From positions 70,055,501-70,119,500 of the forward strand of contig CM043698.1 in NCBI GenBank assembly GCA_023935145.1: a DNA stretch of 64,000 nucleotides. Direction: 5' to 3'. A model generated the notes under the pieces. It was not told where the DNA came from. It worked only from the letters and a program-made list of their open reading frames with translations, and searched no databases. Shown here one piece after another: positions 37,691-50,021 of the stretch. Source of the DNA: Bretschneidera sinensis (taxonomy: Eukaryota; Streptophyta; Magnoliopsida; Brassicales; Akaniaceae). The position numbers were made by a program, and so were the translations under genes. Each line of letters starts with the position of its first letter. Positions within the stretch are counted from its first letter, which is position 1.

Positions 37691-38398
37691 ACTGCCCTAG
37701 ACTTTCGATCAACGTAGTCCCTCATCTTCTTGGCTATGTGGCTCTCATTGAAAACCTTCATAACAATAGTCTTTCTACGTAATTATTCCTCTTACACATG
37801 GTAATGAAATTTGTCTTAAATATGAAATAAAAATTATAATCATGTACTTATAAAAAAAAAGAAAAAAAAAACTAACATCATGTAGATCATGCACATTCAT
37901 GCATTAATAAAAAAATAAGCATAAAGTAAATAGTTGACATTAGAATTATATCAGCTGGTCCACATGCTCCTACGTACTCATGGACCCTCCAACATGGTGG
38001 AGAAGCTCATCTCCCAACCACTTATAAGATGATATAGTCTGTTGACGCCTCTCCCAACCATTTATGGCCCACAGGGCATAAATTTTATCCCAATCTGGCT
38101 ACCTTATCTAATACTTGGTCCACCCAACCCAGTCTAGTTTGTTTAGCCCACACTATCATTCAACTCTAACTCGAAATTTTTTTATGTGGTCAGATAAGCA
38201 CCTCTAAACAATATGGTTAAAAACATGTTGGGCGTGCGTGGTCTCATCTTGGGTGGAGAACCTGTAACGAAGCTGAAATGCAAAGGAAAAAGGATTACTT
38301 ACAACATATAAAAATACATATGTGAAGAAAAAATATAATGTATAACAACTTGTTCAAATGGAGCACATATATATAATAAACATAAAACAAAAAATAAA

Positions 38399-39936
38399 GA
38401 GAAAACTATATTCTAGCCTTTGAGATTTGCCAAATGTTCCAGTTAACCCCTGAGTTTTTAATTTGCTTAAATAGGCTATTCACGTCTTTGATATTTCTTA
38501 AATCAGGGCTTTTATCAACTCCCATCCAAATCTCCCGTGAAGTATGCACATGCCTAGCACATTGGATGGTTAAACCAAGTCAACCAAGTGCAAATTCGCC
38601 AAGAAAAAAAAAGAGAGAAAAAAAACATAAATTTACCTCAATGGATACAATACTAGGAACCTGATAGCTTTAATTAAGTAAAATCAAGCAAAAAAAGATT
38701 ATCTAAAATGCATCAAAACCTAGTGAAAAACAAATAATTTTAAAATCTAGTATTTCCAATTCAGCACTCATATCGATGATCCTAAACCATGATCAATACT
38801 AAAAACACATCAAAAGCATCAAAATAATGATAAGAATCCAATAAATCAAATCATTAACATAATTCAATGATTAAAATATCAAAATTAAGCAAAGAACAAA
38901 TGCAAACACAACAATCACCATTCCTCCCAACTATGAACCACCTATAAAAAAGACAGAGAAAGAAAAGAATAAACTAACAAATGATCAATGAAAGCATACC
39001 TACAGATAAATGCACCAAGAGAATCTGTTTAACAGAAAATGTTTTGAAACACCCATCTGTAGGCATCAACAACATCTTGAATTTCGAAAAAAAACCAGTG
39101 CTGAGAGAAGGCCTCCCCTGTGGATATACCCATGTGCATTTTGTCAAAAGTTGATATACCTCAACGGCTTAATTACTTCTTGTACGGTGGCATGACTTCA
39201 TGATGGTTATGAATATTTCAATGATTTGGTGTGGTGGTGGAGGTGAACGATGGCGCAATGGCAGAGAATGGAAGAGAAATGGATAAAGTTTCTTCGACGA
39301 TGACAACAATGGCTCTTTTGTTTGGGTATTTTTATATTTTTGTGGGGGAAAAGTGGTGTTTGGCATGTGAAGAAAAATAAGCAGAATTAGGTTGTCTCAA
39401 TGTTTAAGATGAAGGGTTTTGTGTTTTCTCAGTTTTCTCTAGGGATTTTGTTTGAAGGAAAAGGGAATAAGACTATTTGGATGAGGAGAAAAGGAGAGAA
39501 AATTTTCTTCTTCTCTCTCTGTACAAGAAAAATGAATCCCCTTCTAGTATTTGTTCTTCAATTATGTGTGGTGTGTGTAGGTGAGTCTGTAAGTGTGTGA
39601 GAAAGATTCCTGGGATTTATTGCAATAGAAAATTTGGAGAAGAGAGGGCACTGCTTGCCTAGGTCCTCTTCTGTGTAATAATAAGGGATTTTTTAAACTT
39701 GTGAGATGAGAAGAAGGTAAAAGAAAACCCATTTGGGATGATATTATAGAAATGCCTCCATTTATACCACATATGTGCTTCGTACGTTGAGTTTTAATGT
39801 CTCAAATGAACGAGAATAGACATAAGCCATGATTGAAGTAATGTCAAAGACGTGAAGGGTCGATCTAAACAAATTAAAAAATCAGGGGTTAATTGGAACA
39901 TTTGGAAAACCTCGAGGGCTAGACTATAGTTTTCTC
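38399..39936. mobile_element. MULE (Mutator-like) with long inverted repeats
   Basis: The left end GAGAAAACTATATTCTAGCC is matched by the inverted right end GAGAAAACTATAGTCTAGCC, and the inverted similarity runs about 125 bp (shared TTAACCCCTGA, CACGTCTTTGA). The flanks are AAAAATAAA (38390-38398) and GAAAATAAA (39937-39945), a 9-bp duplication with one mismatch, as expected for Mutator. No transposase is visible. The interior holds a pyrimidine-rich, UTR-like stretch on the minus strand near 39480-39530 and short unrecognised frames. Confidence 0.85.
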
Positions 39937-40779
39937 GAAAATAAATTATAATAAAAAGTCATCAAAGTACATATCCTGCCTTTTAGGAGTAAATTGTCAA
40001 TATGAATTGAAAGGCTCATCGTGATGATTCTTTGTTATCAATGTGATGGTCTTCACGATGCTCTTAGCCCCACTAAATGCACTGTATGAATCAAAAACTT
40101 AAAAGTCAAATGGAAAAAATTGGCTTTTATGGTACTAATACATAAACGTTGTCACTAAAAGTATATTAACCTCCCACTTCTAGTGCAAAGAAAAGGTCGG
40201 TTAGCTGGATTCTCGGGAGGAGGGGGAAGTCTATTAGGTCCTTTCCCTCTACGAGATACATCCTCGTACTCATACTTGACATCCTCCTCCTCGTTCACAT
40301 CTTTTCGACATCCTTCACGGGCTCTACAATTCAAAGAAAAAGATATTATAATCCAAACTTAAAAGCAAAATGGGACAAAAGGGTTTATGTACAATATAAA
40401 AGTAAATACATAGTTACCTAAAGCAAGGGCATGTGAAGTCGAGGCATCATCTCTTCTACCGAGGTTGCACCCCATTCCTACCTCATGCTCTATCCCTTGA
40501 CGACATCTTGTTTTGGAAAAAAGAAACAAGTATGAGGAAACTACATACACAATATTTAAGAGTCGTAGAAGGTATGAAAAGAAACAAAAAATAAAAGCAT
40601 GCTTACAAGTTAATTTTAATTTTCTTACAATGATGATACAAAACTATGAATTCTGATTTCCCCCAATTTCCAAAAAAAATTGAAATTGAGATATGCTTAC
40701 AAGTTAATCCTTACTATGATCGTGTTATTCTTTTAGAATTGAGATATGCTTACGATTTAGTCCATCTATGGTCGTGTTA

Positions 40780-41986
40780 TTCTTTTTCTTCTTCTTTAAC
40801 TCTTTCTGCATTCAATCTATCCATTTCTTCCATTATACCAATGGGATCATGAAGAATACCTAGCATATCAAGTTCGTGGTTCACATTGACTGAGATTGGA
40901 CAGAGACTTTCATCATCTTGGAAGTAATCTGGAATGATATGCACCATATCTTGATTTGTATCTTCGTATGAAGGAACGTATAGATTGCCTTTCTCCCTAA
41001 CTTTGCAAACTACCCACCAGTCTAGCCTTTCTTTCTTCTTTGAAAGGTACTATAAGTAGTACACTGGTGTTACTTACTCCCCCAACACAAATGGTTCATT
41101 TGAATGAAGCCTTGATGTATGCTTTATATCTATAATACCATGTTTCGGGTGTACCGTAACTCCTCTATCAGAATCATACCAGTGGCACTTAAAAAATACG
41201 ACCGTGTTATCTTTCTATATATATTGTCTGACTATAATTTCTTTCAACATACCTTAGAAGTCACGTTCGTATATGTCGTAACAATTACCTTTCACACATA
41301 CACCACTATTCATCATTTTCTTGAATTTTTCATACTCTTCAGTGTGAAATTTTAATCCATTTACATTACAGCCTCTATAACAGGTCACATGTTTACGCGG
41401 AAAAAGTTCTAGCTCTCGTATGCAGTTGTCAACTGTATCGTCCCTCAAAACCTATTAAAATCACAATATACATGTTTATATGGTTATATTTATAATATTG
41501 AGGCAATTATCTAATTCAGTGTTTACTTACAATGTTATTTGTTCATTAGTGATATGAGGCTCCTCACACCTCAATATTTCATCGTATTGCCTACAATATT
41601 GATAAAATCTTAATTTAAAATCTATTGACACTATAAACAATAAGTTTAAGATGGGGTATAAGGACTCACTCCATATACAACTCGATCTCTACACAATTTA
41701 GGAGAACATATATATCTGCAGCCTTTATCTTATTTTTATCTAAATCTATTTTAGTCTCACAACTAAATGCACGACCTGGATAATAGAAAATGGATAGATG
41801 CCTATTTGGATTGATATCTACCCCATCATCCTTTCGACCTAATCGATTCAACTTTGTTTGAACATTCGGTTCAAAATAGTATGAGAAGAAGTTGGAAGTT
41901 TGTTCTATGATGTACGCCTCAATAATGGATCCTTCAACATGTGCTTTGTTACAGGAATTTTTCTTTAAGCTGTGCATACACCTATT

Positions 41987-42063
<77 letters not shown>

Positions 42064-42998
42064 GAAGCAATTATACAATAGTAACGCACAATACTTAATT
42101 AATACAAACAAAGATTAATAAGAGATATCACTTTTCGAAGGGATACATCTATCGGTACTGCAACCTTAGCTTCATAAGGTAAATGGATAGGAAAATGCTC
42201 CATAGAGTCAAAGAATGATGGGGATATATATATTTTTCAGCTTGCATAAGGTAACCACAATGTTTTTCTCAAGTAACTCCATATGCTCAACCTACACCTT
42301 AGTTGCACATATGTCTCTAAAGAAGTTACTGAGTTCTATTAGCGAATCCCATATAGCATCATGAAAAAAATTATGAAACACCAATGGTATTAATATCTCC
42401 ATGAGCACGTAGCAATCGTGACTCTTCATCTCATAGTACTTGCATTCGTTCATATTGACACATTGGGCTATATTTGAAACATATTCATCTAGGAACTTTA
42501 ATTTGTTCACCCATTTGCACACATCCTTTATTTGAGACTTATTCAAAGTGTAGGATGCTTTAAGTTTTTTAGGCTTCCCATTTATTTGAACCAACCCCAA
42601 ATTCGGACGCTTACAAAGGTTCTTAATATCCTCATAAGCATTTGAATTATTTTTGGTTTTTACCCTTGACATCCATAACTGTGTTAAAGACATTGTTAAA
42701 CACTTTTTTTTTTCAATACGCATGACATCTAAATTACATATAATGAGATTTGTTTTCCAATATTGTAATTCCCATAAGATATTCATTTTCAACCAGTTAT
42801 GCTCTTCACTGAATCCTAGAATCTCTTGTTTCTTGTTTGTGTTACCAAAAAAGATCTAATTGAAAGACAAAACTCTAGTCAATACTTATTCCCCAAACAA
42901 CCGTGATGGAGGAAAATCTCTCTTAATTGTCCCCTTCTTGAAATTGTCCCTCTATTTTCGAAAAGTATGATTTTGAGGTAGAAACTAGTGATGATAGT
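40780..42998 (-). pseudogene. CACTA transposase (TNP2 type), C-terminal half
   Basis: The minus-strand reading begins in the middle of the protein at 42998 with FLPQNHTFRK, then NLDVMRIEK (about 42715-42740), KASYTLNKSQIKDVCKWV (42495-42550), MKSHDCYVLM (42400-42432), DSMEHFPIHLP (about 42180-42215), EGSIIEAYIIEQTSNFF (41890-41945), YFEPNVQTKLNR and LSIFYYPGR. A DUF4216-like part follows (YGMLKEIIVRQY near 41240; DWWVVCKV near 41010). The family cuts and rejoins CACTA ends. Stops, frame changes and a (TA)n run at 41990 break it, and the N-terminal half is separated by copia element A. Confidence 0.85.
41990..42062. repeat. (TA)n microsatellite
   Basis: About 36 TA units inside the transposase pseudogene, probably in a former intron. 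Confidence 0.95.
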
Positions 42999-44208
42999 TG
43001 TAAACCGACATCCTAACCCAAGAAGGGGGTGAATTGGGTTTTTAAAACTTTTACTAATTACTTGAAAGTTTATAAAAATAGTTAAATACTCAAGCATACA
43101 AATAAGTAATGTGTTTTAAGTAAAAGAGTTTACGGAAGAGAAAGTGCAAACTCAATTTATAGTGATTCGACAATATTAGATTCCTTCTGACCCTACGTCC
43201 ACTATCTTCAAGGAACCTCCTTGAAGTAATCCACTAAAAGTTTTAGTCGTACAACTTCGTGGGTGTTGTAAAAACCTTACAACCAATCCCTTCCTCACGA
43301 AAGCTATTCCCTTTCTTACGGAAGCTAATCCCTTCCTCACAGAAGCTTACAAAAAAGTGTTTAATTCTAAACAATCTAAGAGTTATTACAACTCTTTACT
43401 CTTTACAATAAATGTGATTTATTGTAAAGTAAATGGTAGAGAGATAGCAATGAATGCTTTTACAAATGAACAATATCTCTCTTTCAAGAATAAGCTTGAA
43501 GAACGGCTCAACAATAAATTTTTCAAAGCTTTTGAGAATTAATGAGCAAACTTATGAATTGAATGTGTTATCTACTTCTTTTAAATGCTCACTGAAGTGG
43601 GTTTATATAGCTTTGAATCAATATAGTCATTAGACACTGACTTGGTAGGTTTAGTGCATTGAATGCTCAAGTCTCGCGTCTCAAACGGTCATATTTTTGA
43701 ATTACCAGTCGACTGGGTCTTTGTACCAATCGATTGGGTCAAGTGAGAAATCTCACTTTTAAGCTGTGGGAGAGTACCAGTCGACTGGGAACTCACTGTC
43801 CCATATACCAGTCGACTGGGTGCTCTACACCAGTCAACTAGGGACCTTCTGTACCATACCCCAATCGACTGGTACATTGAGTCAGTCGACTGGGTTGCCC
43901 TTCAACCCAGTGTTTCAAGTTTCAAAACTGTTTTTGACTTGGAAACATTTGTATTAATAATTTTGTCAAAATTCTTTTGTAAAAAAAGCCATAAGGTAAG
44001 CTAAGTACTTCAACATGAGAGATTTACAATTGGTTTTAATACCTTAATACCTATTCTATATCTTTTATCTTGTTTTAACGTCTGAAACTGGTTGTGTTCT
44101 TGCATCTTGTTTCTTTGCTGAAAGCTTTTACCGTTTAAACACTTAGATAAACTGTTAGTACAATTAGAGTAGTGTTTTGTCATTATTAAAATTAAATAAG
44201 GGTCAACA
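42999..44208 (-). repeat. Element A 3' LTR
   Basis: On the plus strand it starts TGTAAACCGACATCC and ends AAGGGTCAACA, with AAAAGAAGGAGAT (minus strand) abutting as polypurine tract. TATA box TATATAAAC (minus) at about 43602-43610. Seven palindromic motifs of the CCAGTCGACTGG type lie at 43705-43893, about 95-290 bp upstream of the TATA. A hairpin CTTCAAGGA-ACC-TCCTTGAAG lies at 43206-43226 and three short CTTCC/GGAAG hairpin units lie near 43280-43350, downstream of the TATA. Confidence 0.88.
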
Positions 44209-44702
44209 ATCTCCTTCTTTTGATGATGACAAAACTAATGAGAGAAAAAAGTTTTAAAAACTAAGTGTTGGGTCTTTAGAAAAAAAATGAGCAGAGTTTC
44301 CTTTGTTTTCAGATAAACCAAAAAGTAGTTCAAATGTAGTTTATAAACAACCCAACCAAGCAAAGTAAAACAAACTTATATTCGTCAAAGTTTTCAGAGC
44401 AATGCTCCCCTTAAATCTATGCTCTATTTTAAGTTTACATTGATATTTCTCTTTTTCTCATTTTTCTCCCTTGTTTTGACAATAGTAGAAAAAGAGGTGT
44501 AAACTCAAAAAATAAGCAACATAGATAATATAGACAAGAAGATAATACAAAAAAAAAAAAAACTTTTATACGAAAACTAGGCACTATTCGGAGCTGAAAA
44601 GACTTCCCGAGAAGAACCAAAAGTTTCCACACTAGCAGAAGTAGTTAAAGCATATTACAGAGTATGAATGGCTTAAACCAAGTAATCATATAGCTTAAAA
44701 GT

Positions 44703-45966
44703 TGATAAGAGTTCATAATATCTATATGTTTGTTATATTTTCTCATGTTTTAATAGTTATAATTGCTTAAATCTTGGATTTTGATTATGTTTCGTATTTT
44801 GTAGAGTATATTGAGGAGTTAAATCAAATTGAATTCAAAATCAAGATATTTGTGAAGATTGGACAGAAACTTGGAGCTGCAGCGCCAGAAAGCTGAGGCT
44901 GCAGTGCCAGCATGGTGATAATATGAAGATGGGGCAGCAACTTGGCGCTGCAGCGCTAGAAAGCTGAGGCTGCAGCGCCAGCATGGTGATAATATGAAGA
45001 TGGGGCAGCAACTTGGAGCTGCAGCGCTAGGAAGCTGAGGCTGCAGCGCCAGCCCGCGGGTTTTGAAAGTTATAAATACTAACCCTAGCTGAAAGAAAGA
45101 AAAAGCTCGGATAGAAGGCGCAGCTGTTGAATAGAAAATCCCTCTTCTCTTTTCTTTAGGTTTTCTTTTAATTATGAGTAGCTAAATACTTTTCTTCCAA
45201 CTGAAGGATAATTGAAGTCTTGGTTCTTCAAGAATTGTGAGATCTAAATAATTTTCATTGCTCTTTTATTTCTTCTCTATTTTATATATCTTCTGTGTTT
45301 ATTATCAATTATTGTCTTGTTGATTGATGCAAAGGGTCTGTTGTTCAATTATCAGGTCAATAAATTGCCATTTAGAACTTTAAATCCGTAATTGTTTAAA
45401 AGTTCTAATATTAGTGGTAAAATAACAAAGTTGATTATAACCAGATTTTCGATTTATGTTATGGAGATATATAACCTAGTCTAAATGAATCGAGCTTGTG
45501 TATTTATTGGCTAGAATTGGTAGTCTCTCTAATTATTAATGCTGTCGATAGATTAAATCCTAAGAGCTTATTTAGGGTTGTTTATTAACAAGGGAAGTAA
45601 TCAAAGAGCTTGTTTTGGTTATCGAGAAAGTAAGGAGAGATAGGTTGTTAGAGCTTGTTAGCAACCATAACCAATTTGGTGAAGAATAGAAGATTTTATC
45701 CTTGTATCTGTGATAAATTCTCTGAACCAATTCTGAAATTATACCTTCGGTTGGATATTTTCCCGATATTGATTTCTTCTTAGTTTTTAGTTGATTATAA
45801 TTGCTTTCTCTTTTATTTCACTCCGAAATTTCAAGCCCCCCTTTTCTCCACTTTAGTTTTCATTAAAATAAATCTACCTAATCTCTGTGGATTCGACCTT
45901 GCTCATCACTGTTACAATTTGTGTTTTTGAGAGTGCGAATTTTATTATTTGTTGGATTCGACACCA
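44703..45966 (+). repeat. Athila 5' LTR
   Basis: Starts TGATAAGAGTTCATAATATC and ends TTGGATTCGACACCA. At 44865-45057 a unit of about 65-70 bp is repeated three times, each with CTGCAGCGC-type palindromic motifs. The TATA box TATAAATACT follows at 45071-45080, with the downstream leader GCTGAAAGAAAGAAAAAGCT. Confidence 0.93.
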
Positions 45967-45976
45967 ATCAAATTTT

Positions 45977-45994
45977 TGGCGCCGTTGCCGGGGA
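45977..45994 (+). promoter_or_regulatory. Athila primer binding site (Asp tRNA type)
   Basis: TGGCGCCGTTGCCGGGGA lies ten bases inside the 5' LTR. This is the standard Athila primer site. Confidence 0.93.
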
Positions 45995-46084
45995 CTGGTG
46001 TTAATTAGATTTATTTTAATGCTTCGATCTTCTCGTGCAGGTGAACTCCAATACGACCCTGAGATTGAGAAGACAGCTCGGTAG

Positions 46085-48730
46085 TTGAGGAATGAAGCTA
46101 AATTGTGTGACAAACAAGCATCTTCATCCTCACTCCCCAGATTTAATTCAGTACCTGACTTAGTTGATTCATCTAGCGATTCTGAAACAGAAGAAGCAAT
46201 GGCCAATCAAGAGAGAACTTTAAGGGAATTGGCTGCACCAAATTTAAATCAACAGCCACTCTGCATTACATATCTAGCTTTGGAAGTGGGTTTTGAGTTA
46301 AAATCTGGATTGATCCATTTACTTCCAACTTTTCGTGGTCTTGAGAATGAAGATCCTCATAAGCATCTGAAGGAATTCCACGTGGTGTGTTCAAGCATGA
46401 GACCGCAAGGAGTGACCGAAGATCAAATCAAATTACGTGCTTTTCCATTCTCGCTGACTGAAAAAGCAAAGGATTGGTTATTTTATTTGCCCCCTGGCTT
46501 TATAACCACATGGATGGAGATGGTGAGATTATTTCTTGATAAATTTTTCCCTGCGTCACGAGCTGCTGGCATTAGAAGGGAGATATGTGGAATAAAACAG
46601 AAAGATACAGAGACCCTTCACGAGTATTGGGAAAGATTTAAGCAACTCTGTGCAAGTTGACAACAACATGGAATTTCTGAACAGCTCCTCATTCAATATT
46701 TTTACGAAGGGCTCCTACCCATGGAAAGGAAGATGATGGATGCAGCGAGTGGAGGTGCCATAGTGAACAAAACTCCTCATAACGCTAGAGATTTGATCTC
46801 CATCATGGCCACTAACTCACAACAATTTGGATTCAGGCATGACACATCTTCAATAAGGGTGAATGAGGTAAGTATATCTTCCATTACAAATCAAATATCC
46901 AATCTAACTTCTGTTGTCCAACAGTTAGCTGTAGGAAATATGCAACAAGTGAAAACTTGTGGGATTTGTGCCACCATCGGTCATCCAACTGACATGTGCC
47001 CTACAGTTTGAGATGATTCCTATGAGCATGCCAATGCAGCTGGAGGATTTCCAGGCCCACCACAACGGAGATACGATCCCTACTCAAATACCTAAAACCC
47101 AGGATGGAGGGATCATCCCAATTTCAGCTATGGAGCAAGACCACCATTCCAACACTTTCAACATAGACCACCTGCTCCACCACCACAACAAATCTCTACA
47201 AGTTCAGGTATGTCTCTAGAAGAATTTGTTAAATCACTTGCAACTAACACGCATCAATTTCAACAGGAGACAAGAACAAGAATTCAACAATTGGAGAATC
47301 AAATGAGTCAACTGGCATCTTCTGTGAACTGGTTGGAATCTCAAGGTAAATTGCCCTCCCAAACTATTGTTAACCCAGAACAAAATGCTAGTGCAGTTAC
47401 CTTGAGAAACGGGAAGGAGTTGAAAGAACCCAGTAAGGCAGTACGTGGAGAAGAAATTGAAAAAGAAGTAGTTGCTCATCAACCTCAAACTGACCAGCCT
47501 AGAGGACTCGATAGTGAACAACCAAAGGCGTTGGTGACAAATCCTCCATTTCCTACTAGATTGACTAAATCCAAGAAAGAAGAGGAAGAGAAGGGAATTC
47601 TTGAAACTTTTCGCAAGGTTGAGGTAAATATTCCTTTACTTGATGCAATTAAACAAGTGCCTTGATATGCTAAATTTCTCAAGGAGTTGTGCACCAACAA
47701 GAGGAAGTTGAAAGGTAATGAAATGATAAGTATGGGGGAAAATGTTTCAGCCGTCCTCCAGAAAAAATTACCTCTAAAATGCAAGGACCCAGGTATGTTT
47801 ACTATCCCTTGCAAACTAGGTGATGTTAGGATTGAAAAAGCAATGCTAGATCTAGGAGCTTCAATAAATGTCATGCCTTTCTCTATTTATTCATCTTTGA
47901 ATCTTGGTCCATTAAAAGAAATAGGTGTGATTATTCAACTTGCTGATAGATCTAATGTATATCCTGAAGGAGCCTTAGAGGATGTCTTAGTACAAGTTAA
48001 TGGGTTAGTCTTTCCTGCTGATTTTTATGTTCTTGACATGGAAGAAGATGACTCTTCTAATTTAACACTAATGTTATTAGGAAGGCCATTTCTAAAAACA
48101 TCTAGGACAAAAATTGATGTGCATGATGGTACACTCACAATTGAATTCGATGGTGAAATTATTAAATTCAATATTTATGATGCCATGAGGTACCCTAATG
48201 ATGTGTCTTCTGTTTTTGTTATGGATGTTATTGACCCGTTGGCACAGGAATTCTTTGATATAACTGATGATGATAAGCTAAAAGTTATACTTAGCAGGCA
48301 TTTCACTCTTGAAAGGACTGCTACCACTGAAGAACTCGTCATCCAAGAAGAAGCAAGGAACTTTGAGTTTGAAATGGGAAAAGAAGTGCCAGAAGAACAA
48401 ATAATAATAACTGAATTGAAAACTTTACTTGCTCATTTGAAATATGCTTATTTAGAGAGAAATATTTTCCCTATTATAATATCTTCTTCGTTCATAGGTA
48501 AAATGGAAGAATGGTTGCTGGAAGTCCTAAGAAGGCGTATATTTTCGGGAAAGCTGAAATCTCGGTGGACTAGACCATACACCGTGATAAGTGTATCAAC
48601 TTTTGGTGCCGTTGAAATACGACACAAGAAAAATAAGGCGATGTTCAAGATCAACAGGCATAGATTGAAGCACTACATCATGGGGACGTTTGACCCTCAA
48701 TCATCCACAACCATTCTCCAAGAGCCCTAA
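46085..48730 (+). pseudogene. gag: Athila gag-protease joined in frame to the integrase end
   Basis: One reading frame spans the region with four stops: TGA 46658-46660, TGA 47009-47011, TAA 47093-47095 and TGA 47663-47665. Gag shows LLPTFRGLENEDPHKHLKEF (about 46320-46380) and AFPFSLTEKAKDWLFYLP. A zinc-knuckle-like part (CGICATIGHPTDMC) is at about 46960-47003. Protease is at 47687-48240 with the active-site form LDLGASINVMP (near 47850-47880; the more usual DTGA or DSGA reads DLGA) and LLGRPFLKT. After RT-start residues LKYAYLERN and EEWLLEVLRR the frame jumps near 48533 to the integrase end GKLKSRWTRPYTVI, keeping the frame open to 48730. Almost all of pol is missing. Confidence 0.88.
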
Positions 48731-49959
48731 ATCGCAACGTCTAGCCAAAGATGATAAAGAACGGCGCTTTTGGGAGGCAACCCAACTTTTTGTCTTACTT
48801 TCCTTGTTTTCTTTATTTTATTCCTTTTTCTTTTATTCAGATTATTTTTATTTTATTTTTTTATCATTTTTCGGAGTGCATTTGATTTTCTTTCCAATTT
48901 ATTTGGCAGAAGATGATTTTCGTAACCTGTGGGCAAGCCTTATAGAAAATCTTGAATCCTGGAATTGGGCAACAAACCAGAAGAAATTATTAAATCAGCT
49001 TGCAAGACTCGAAGACCAAGTTGCCATAATGGACAAAACATGACAGCTTTCTTTGCTTACATGGGATTCACACAACCTTCGCCCCTAAGCACGTGACTGA
49101 TATCTTGGTTGATGCTCAACATTTTCAGGGGAGTTTTCTACTTACTCTTGTTCTTTTATAGCTTTTGAGCATCTATTTTTGATATATTGAGGACAATGTA
49201 TGGATTAAGTGTGGGGGACAGTCTCTAACATATGAATTTGAATTTGATTTTACTTTGAACTTCACTTTTCAAGAAAATTTTCAAAATCTAAGTGATACTT
49301 TAGTTCTTGTTTGTGATCATTCTCTTCTGAATTCTAGATTCTGTCGATGCTTGTCTTAAATGATCTGGATTATTGTGAATTATTGAGATAAATTGAAGCG
49401 TAATAAGGGATTAGCATGAATGGTTGAATTCTTATTTACTACACAGTGATTAATTGCTCCTGATGATTGATTGAATGAAAAATGTGTTGGATCTAATGCA
49501 CATGACCCTTTTTGTGCGCTTTTGAGCCAATGAGCATTCATATTATATTATGCTCCATTTTCTTAATTTAGTGATTGTCACACATAGTTGATTTTTCTAG
49601 AACTTGCTTTGTTATGCATGTCACGAAACTATATTGTTGAATTGGATGCATTGAATTAATAAGGGCATTTAGGTGGAGCTATTTAGCTTTCTTAAAAAGC
49701 CTACCTTGATTTTTACCTTAAAAAGCCAATTTTGAACCTTGGCCCTTTTGTTGGAAGTTAACCATGGTATAAGCAATGTTAACCCATTCTTTTGTCGATT
49801 TCCCTCTTTTGAACCTTGAATTAAAGGATCGTACTAGCTTGTTCACATAAAGCTTCAAATTATCTCTGAAAGTATTGAAAGATACTGGGAATAAAGTGAT
49901 TCAAGTTACAAGTGCTTTAATTCTTCTCTATATAAAAAAAAAAAAGAGAAGAAGAAGAA

Positions 49960-50021
<62 letters not shown>

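Larger units (their letters stand above)
35890..40330 (-). pseudogene. Second CACTA protein (TnpA / Transposase_24-like), in pieces
   Basis: Minus-strand pieces in order: a proline/arginine-rich start with RRGKGPNRLPPPPENPANRP (about 40250-40190); a middle part with VFNESHIAKKM and YVDRKSRA (about 37765-37700), the usual motif of this plant transposase family; and a C-terminal part with GGGRTKKGCLYGL (about 36190-36150) followed by a glutamine-rich coiled coil (to 35946). A MULE (38399-39936) and a solo LTR (36446-37690) interrupt it. Stops are present between pieces. In En/Spm systems this class binds the subterminal repeats. Exon limits are approximate. Confidence 0.6.

Noticed and set aside
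34022..43000. The CACTA right terminus within the window
   Set aside because: I searched for the inverse of CACTACAAGAAAA (ending CTTGTAGTG) and saw none; the TNP2 reading also shows that the element is cut at 42998.
47485..47874. Minus-strand open frame within Athila gag-protease
   Set aside because: Antisense shadow of the gag-protease frame, without features of its own.
48690..49043. Membrane (env) protein after Athila pol
   Set aside because: The F/Y/L-rich stretch comes from a T-rich untranslated region; it lacks a signal peptide and env similarity, and the frame starts inside the integrase tail region.
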